Source: Trichomonas vaginalis G3
Taxonomy: Eukaryota > Parabasalia > Trichomonadida > Trichomonadidae
Length of the DNA stretch: 64,000 bases
Assembly (NCBI RefSeq): GCF_026262505.1
Contig: NC_067206.1
Coordinates: 26,489,896-26,553,895 of the forward strand
Direction: 5' to 3'
Part shown: piece by piece, positions 59,825 through 64,000 of the stretch
Numbering within the stretch: position 1 is the first letter of the stretch
How the letters are laid out: the number at the start of each line of letters is the position of its first letter
The notes under the pieces: generated by a model
Told to the model about the DNA's origin: nothing
Databases searched by the model: none
Seen by the model: the letters and a program-made list of their open reading frames with translations, nothing else
Program-made: the position numbers and the translations under genes

Positions 59825-60676
59825 AATTTTAAATTTTCATGGGGTTGTAAATCTTATAATAAGGAATGAATCCCAGTATAATGTGCATCATTATATTAAA
59901 CACTATATGTAAGGCTAATGATTCTATTAACACTTATGAAGATCTATAGTATTTGAGCAGATAAATTTGATAATTTCCAAAACTCTTATATTTCAAAATT
60001 AAAGTGTGCGAATGCATTTAAATGAGAGCAAAAAGAGATTGATGCTGTTAAAACTAGGTGTTAATTTGCAATTATTTCGCATCACAAGAACTACCCAGTA
60101 AATTCGGCTATCTTTCTTTGCAATTATTCTCCATTATACATATAATATAATGGTTAGGGTTTGAAGAAAAGTTACTAGAGAATTATTGACTTTTGAAATA
60201 ATGCAGAATTTTACTTGAAGAAATCATTAATTTATGAGTTCCAAATTGCTAAGCATGACGAAGGATCATTAAATTTGCTACAATTAAATACACTTATTGC
60301 AGAATTAAGATTTTTGAAATTAAAAGTTTGAAATATTGCCTTTTGAATAAAAATTTAAATTTTATTATATAATCATGATAATATCTTATAGAAATTAAAA
60401 GAAAATATTTTAAACCATTCAAATATTTTGAATGTCTTATCAATTTAAAATATTAAAAGATAGCTTGATTTTATCATCATTAGTTGTTATCAAAGTTTTC
60501 TTCTTTTGATGAACAACAGTAAATGATTTGTAATTACTTGTCTTCCTTTTTCGCAGCAAAATCGAAAGTTATGATGATAATCTTGCTCTCAATTTTGAAA
60601 CTCTCTGATTTACAAGTAAGCATTCCTTTAGAAAAGCAGTCCTATTCTGTTTTCAAGATATTTTAAAGCCTCAATT
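59825..60676. other. Intergenic spacer
   Basis: AT-rich sequence without a supportable gene. One CTCTCAATTTTG copy lies at 60586-60597. Confidence 0.4.
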
Positions 60677-60681
60677 TCATA
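60677..60681 (+). promoter_or_regulatory. Initiator (Inr) of the 60684 small ORF
   Basis: CAATTTCATACAATG: TCATA with +1 A at 60679, five bases before the ATG. Confidence 0.5.
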
Positions 60682-60683
60682 CA

Positions 60684-60962
60684 ATGCGCAGATCTATTCG
60701 AAATTGCAAGAACTCTCAAGAAAAATGCAGCAGCAAAGAAGATTCCATAGTTTCTAGCATCAAAATTTACAACCTTAATACAACAGTTAAAGAGAAGCTC
60801 GAAAAGAAAATATTTAACCATAAAGCTGGAAACCATTCGATATCTACTATTGGATCTAATAAAAAGTTAATTATAACATATTTAACATGCTATTTGTTGA
60901 CTTTGTTCTATTATATTACCATATATATCTTTTTGAAATCTAAAATATTTTTACGATTTTAA
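60684..60962 (+). CDS. Candidate small tail-anchored membrane protein
   Basis: This is 92 residues: a basic, Ser/Asn-rich N-terminal half (MRRSIRNCKNSQEKCSSKEDS...KEKLEKKIFNHKAGN) followed by a C-terminal hydrophobic segment (about 65-88, LIITYLTCYLLTLFYYITIYIF) ending in Lys/Arg. That is the layout of a tail-anchored protein. An Initiator five bases before the ATG favours a real gene over a chance frame. No homologue is recognised, and an AT-rich chance ORF remains possible. Confidence 0.45.
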   Translation: MRRSIRNCKNSQEKCSSKEDSIVSSIKIYNLNTTVKEKLEKKIFNHKAGNHSISTIGSNKKLIITYLTCYLLTLFYYITIYIFLKSKIFLRF

Positions 60963-62181
60963 CCATGTGTTGTTGAAACCATATATCAATCTTAGCTAAA
61001 GTATAGTTTATGAGTCTGTCACCATCTAACGTATGAATTTTCAAAAATGTCAAATATGTTCATTTTTTCTGTAGATTCAGCCATAATTTCACGTTGTTAT
61101 ACTATTCAACTATTATTTAATATTTTTATCGATTTAAATATATGATGAGATGCTTAGTTCTCCTGGAAATCGATTTTTAATCGCAATTTTAACTTTCCAA
61201 AAAAAATTCAAAAATAAAAATCCCTCTCAATTTTCTAAGTTTTATAACTCGCCAAATCTCTAGCCAAATTTTTTTTGGCCCGTATAAATATTGTTTGGCA
61301 CTATATAGGGATGCTATTTATCCTATTTTCATCCCATTTTACTGTTATCGCCTAGTGAATGTACCTTTAGATCGTATTGATTTACATTCGCTTGAATCGC
61401 TATATTTGTTTTAAAATGTGTATATGTATTCAATTATCTCAAAAAAATGTAGAGTCTCAATTTTATTAGAAAAGACCAGGAAACGTCTCAATTTTTAAAG
61501 ATTTACGATTCAAAAAAAAGATATGTGAGAAGATATTAGAGTTAAATTTAAATAACATGATTTGAGTAACTGTCAAAGAGCGAATAAGAGTGGATTACTC
61601 AAAGAATTAACCGATTTTTTCCCTCAATTATATAACCATCTTTTCTAACTTTTTTTTTGTTCTTGTTGTTGCTGCTGCTGCTGTGTATGTAGTTCATGTC
61701 GTTGTTATCTTAGAAATGTTAATTTATGAAATATCGTATGTCTGATGTCTGTTCATACGAATCTAAATAATTGTTAATATTAATAATATCTCGGGCATCC
61801 TTTAACAGCTTATTTCTCTGGTTTCTCTCATATTTTTAATTTTTTCCAAAATATCAAAAACTGAATGTATTCAAATCATTTGCATATTTCTAAGCATAAA
61901 TTTTGAACTTCAGTATCATATATTTATCTAAAAGGATAGCAGAACATTATAAAGATTCTTGAAATTTTTATTAACAAGTTGAATGTTCAAAAAATAAAAG
62001 AAAACTATAAGGTACAAACTCTGAATTACACCCAAGAAATTATTATTGCTGATATTAACATTTTGATAAAAAAGATTAACTGAATTTGTATTGGTGGCAT
62101 TTAGAAACTTTTATTTGCGTATTAAATAAAAACGTCGTAGGTAATGGCAGATTTTAAGTGCATTCTAAATAAAAAATAAAT
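60963..62181. other. Intergenic spacer
   Basis: No gene is supported. It contains a short (TTG)(CTG) microsatellite near 61661-61690 (GTTGTTGCTGCTGCTGCTG) and a CTCTCAATTTT motif at 61224. Confidence 0.4.
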
Positions 62182-62538
62182 TTATTCCTTGGAAAGGCGC
62201 TGAGCGTTGCGCTGTTCGAGCTTCTCAAGTCTAAGCTTAAGGAAGAGTGGAACACGGTTGCGGCGAACGTTAACATTACGTGGGCGAACGACGTGGCGGT
62301 GGACAGCGCAGGAAACGCAGTAGTACTGCTTCTGGTATGTCTTTGGAAGCTCGTAGCCCTGATAGATGCAAGCATCGGAAACATCCTTAGCAGATGAAGC
62401 ATCGACCATATTCTTGATAGCAAAACGTGTGATAGCCTTATCCTTTGGAACTTGGCGGCCGCAGTTCATGCAATTAACTGTTCTTGTGTGGCCACGGTTC
62501 ATCTTTGAACGGCCATGATTTCTCCTCTTAACTGGCAT
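62182..62538 (-). CDS. RPS26: Small-subunit ribosomal protein eS26
   Basis: At 118 residues it matches the normal length for eS26. It starts MPVKRRNHGRSKMNRGHTRTVNCMNCGRQVPKDKAI, the conserved eS26 N-terminus, with zinc ligands CMNC and, later, CVSC (YYCVSCAVHRHVVR). It is a 40S platform protein near the mRNA exit channel. GC-rich codon choice fits high expression. Upstream on the minus strand are AAAGTGAC (62557-62564) and CCTTT (62542-62546), the published T. vaginalis M5 element, and no TCAY(T/A) Initiator. The stop is TAAATT, matching the UAAA poly(A) signal. Confidence 0.97.
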   Translation of the reverse strand: MPVKRRNHGRSKMNRGHTRTVNCMNCGRQVPKDKAITRFAIKNMVDASSAKDVSDACIYQGYELPKTYQKQYYCVSCAVHRHVVRPRNVNVRRNRVPLFLKLRLEKLEQRNAQRLSKE

Positions 62539-62541
62539 CGG

Positions 62542-62564
62542 AAAGGCGGACCAATCGTCACTTT
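62542..62564 (-). promoter_or_regulatory. M5-type CCTTT plus AAAGTGAC box of eS26
   Basis: The minus strand reads AAAAGTGACGATTGG, then TCCGCCTTTCCG, then ATG. M5 (CCTTT) is an experimentally described alternative start element in T. vaginalis that replaces the Initiator. AAAGTGAC at 62557-62564 is the box seen before other genes here. Confidence 0.55.
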
Positions 62565-63018
62565 TATCGAAAATATTTCAAATGATTATTTCATCAATCT
62601 AAGGAATAATTTGATATATTTTATATCATTCCTAGAAAAACACTAAGTGGCTGGAGCAAAATTCGAATTTTGAAAAAATCAAATTGATTAACATTTCGTT
62701 TCATACACTTGTTCCTCAGTAAACCATATGGGCAAGCTGCAAGCTTGCCTTTTTTATTACCAACTTTCACGCAGATTAGCATACAAATAAAATTCATGTG
62801 TTAATTTTGATTATTTGCGGTCAGAAACTTTCATAAGACCATAAACTAAAGCATAACTAGATTCTCAAGCATTAAAATATATGAGAAAAATTAAATGAAA
62901 ATCGACAGAAGTAACAAATGTATTTATGAAATATATATAATAAAGAGATAGAGTTTAAGTGTTACTTAGACTTTTTAAAAAAGAAGTTTTATTAAACTTA
63001 AAATTGGCTGTATTTCAT
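62565..63018. other. Intergenic spacer
   Basis: No gene is seen. A perfect 8-bp hairpin (GGCAAGCT GCA AGCTTGCC) followed by TTTTTATT at about 62730-62757 is conspicuous in the AT-rich sequence, but nothing identifies its role. Confidence 0.45.
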
Positions 63019-64000
63019 TTATAGAACTACTAATTCATCTGCGAACATGTAGTGTGGATAATCTTTCCAGATGTAAGCCTGGTAGCGGATGTATCTACCA
63101 GAAGCGTTGCCCTGGAAGCCCTTAGCCAAGTAGGCGTAGGCAGTGTCATCCCATGGATATGTTTCTTCGTAGATTGTAGCCCATGAAACTCCATCATAAG
63201 AGACGGAAATCTTAACAACTTGTGGGGTGTAAATCATTTGATCGTGGTTTCTTAACCATGTAACGTAAACCTGATGGAACTCCTTAGATTCCTCCAAATC
63301 GACGGTGACATCGAATGTGTAGTTGTGGGAGTCATCATGGTGGAAGCCCTGCCAGACACCATCATGGAAGTCCCAGTTGCCTCTTAAGCCGTTTGTCATT
63401 TCGGCTTCATTGTGAGCTGGGTAGTATGGAGAGATTGGTGAGTTGTATGTGACCTTCTTGCCGCGAGCAAGGTGATCGATTGGAGCCTGAGACTCTTGTC
63501 TGTCACCCATATCAAGCTTGTATGGATGGTAGCCACGCTCTTCAAGGAGTTCGACATATCTTCTGAGGCGCTCCATGAATCCCTTCAAGTTCTTCTTGTC
63601 CTTTGGTAACCAGCCAGATTCAGCAATACCAATAACTCTTGGCCAGATCATGTACTCAGTATGTTCTGGTGTTGTGACGTATTCTGTCCAGAGGTTGCCC
63701 TGAACACCGTAGATGTTCTTGCGGAACTCTTCTGGGATGTCATTTGGAATTGGGAAGTAGTTGTAGACGGTTGTAACTGGAGTATAACCACCGATAGCGC
63801 GTGGCTGTGTAGCGGCAAGATCCTGATAAGTAATCGAGGTAAACCCACTGGCATAGTGTCATGATAACCTGGTGGCCGGCCTTGGCAGCTTCGATACCAC
63901 CACCTTCGCCTGTCCATGACATAACGACGGCGTTTGGAGCAAGACCACCCTTGAGAATTTCATCCCAACCGATGAGTGTTCTGCCGTTCTCGTTGATGAA
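63019..64000 (-). CDS. Beta-hexosaminidase (GH20), partial at window edge, with a one-base frameshift
   Basis: The visible C-terminal part of a GH20 enzyme reads inward from the right edge: TLIGWDEILKGG, VVMSWTGEGGGIEAAKAGHQVIMT, WVYLDY; then, in another frame, YQDLAATQPRAIGGYTPVTTVYNY, GVQGNLWTEYV and MIWPRVIGIAESGW. These are standard GH20 motifs. The shift is one extra base at about 63828-63829, where TAC-T-TATCAG replaces TACTATCAG. After the barrel, about 130 residues (KVTYNSPISPYYPAHNEAEMTNGLRG..., SYDGVSWATIYEE, ending ADELVVL) form a discoidin/F5-8C-like beta domain common in bacterial GH20 enzymes. The enzyme would release N-acetylglucosamine from glycans, probably secreted or lysosomal. 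The indel may be real or an error. Confidence 0.88.

Overview
The window looks like nuclear DNA of a parabasalid protist, most probably Trichomonas vaginalis or a close relative. The evidence is: very AT-rich spacers; eukaryotic genes without visible introns (MLH1, PP2A A subunit, ribosomal protein eS26, RtcB, SET and RRM proteins); a trichomonad-type ankyrin protein (MSDQ start, unique N-terminal region, then near-identical ankyrin repeats); Pmp-like beta-helix surface proteins; and a TCAY(T/A) Initiator, the known T. vaginalis core promoter, within a few to about 40 bases of many start codons. No prokaryotic operon, rRNA array or complete tRNA is visible. Species assignment is by pattern only.

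Layout. 1-2059: no gene, one small inverted-repeat element. 2060-3125: decayed ABC-transporter fragment. 3331-12608: compact gene block (ARM-like protein, PfkB kinase, MLH1, protein kinase, NTF2-like protein, candidate Man1/Src1 nuclear-membrane protein). 12609-29428: gene-poor, repeat-rich, with only three small hypothetical genes; it holds two TIR elements with 8-bp target duplications, a 1.26-kb palindromic element, a 113-bp satellite and a GC-richer island of repeats with strong hairpin potential. 29429-41880: RRM protein, PP2A-A, ankyrin protein, long coiled coil, a third TIR element and a 391-aa protein with a reiterated 3' end. 42222-49710: frameshifted SET gene, an 829-bp inverted duplication carrying two divergent copies of one gene, a nonsense-interrupted Pmp-like gene, RtcB and an RBBP9-like hydrolase. 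49928-56636: Glu-rich protein, RRM-like protein, membrane protein, second ARM-like protein and a small gene. 57041-59824: two degenerate Pmp-like copies. 60684-64000: small tail-anchored ORF, eS26, and a GH20 hexosaminidase running off the right edge with a frameshift.

Most genes are independent housekeeping or lineage-specific units on both strands; there is no operon logic. The most noteworthy material is non-coding or structural: the hairpin-rich repeat island (25338-26218); the inverted gene duplication (43960-46078); a recurrent AAAGTGAC box, which is the reverse complement of the Initiator core, just upstream of several genes that lack a normally oriented Initiator; and two otherwise intact genes whose natural start position reads TTG or CTG. 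Start codons were chosen by ATG and Initiator position; several open frames extend upstream only through non-ATG codons, and these extensions were removed.
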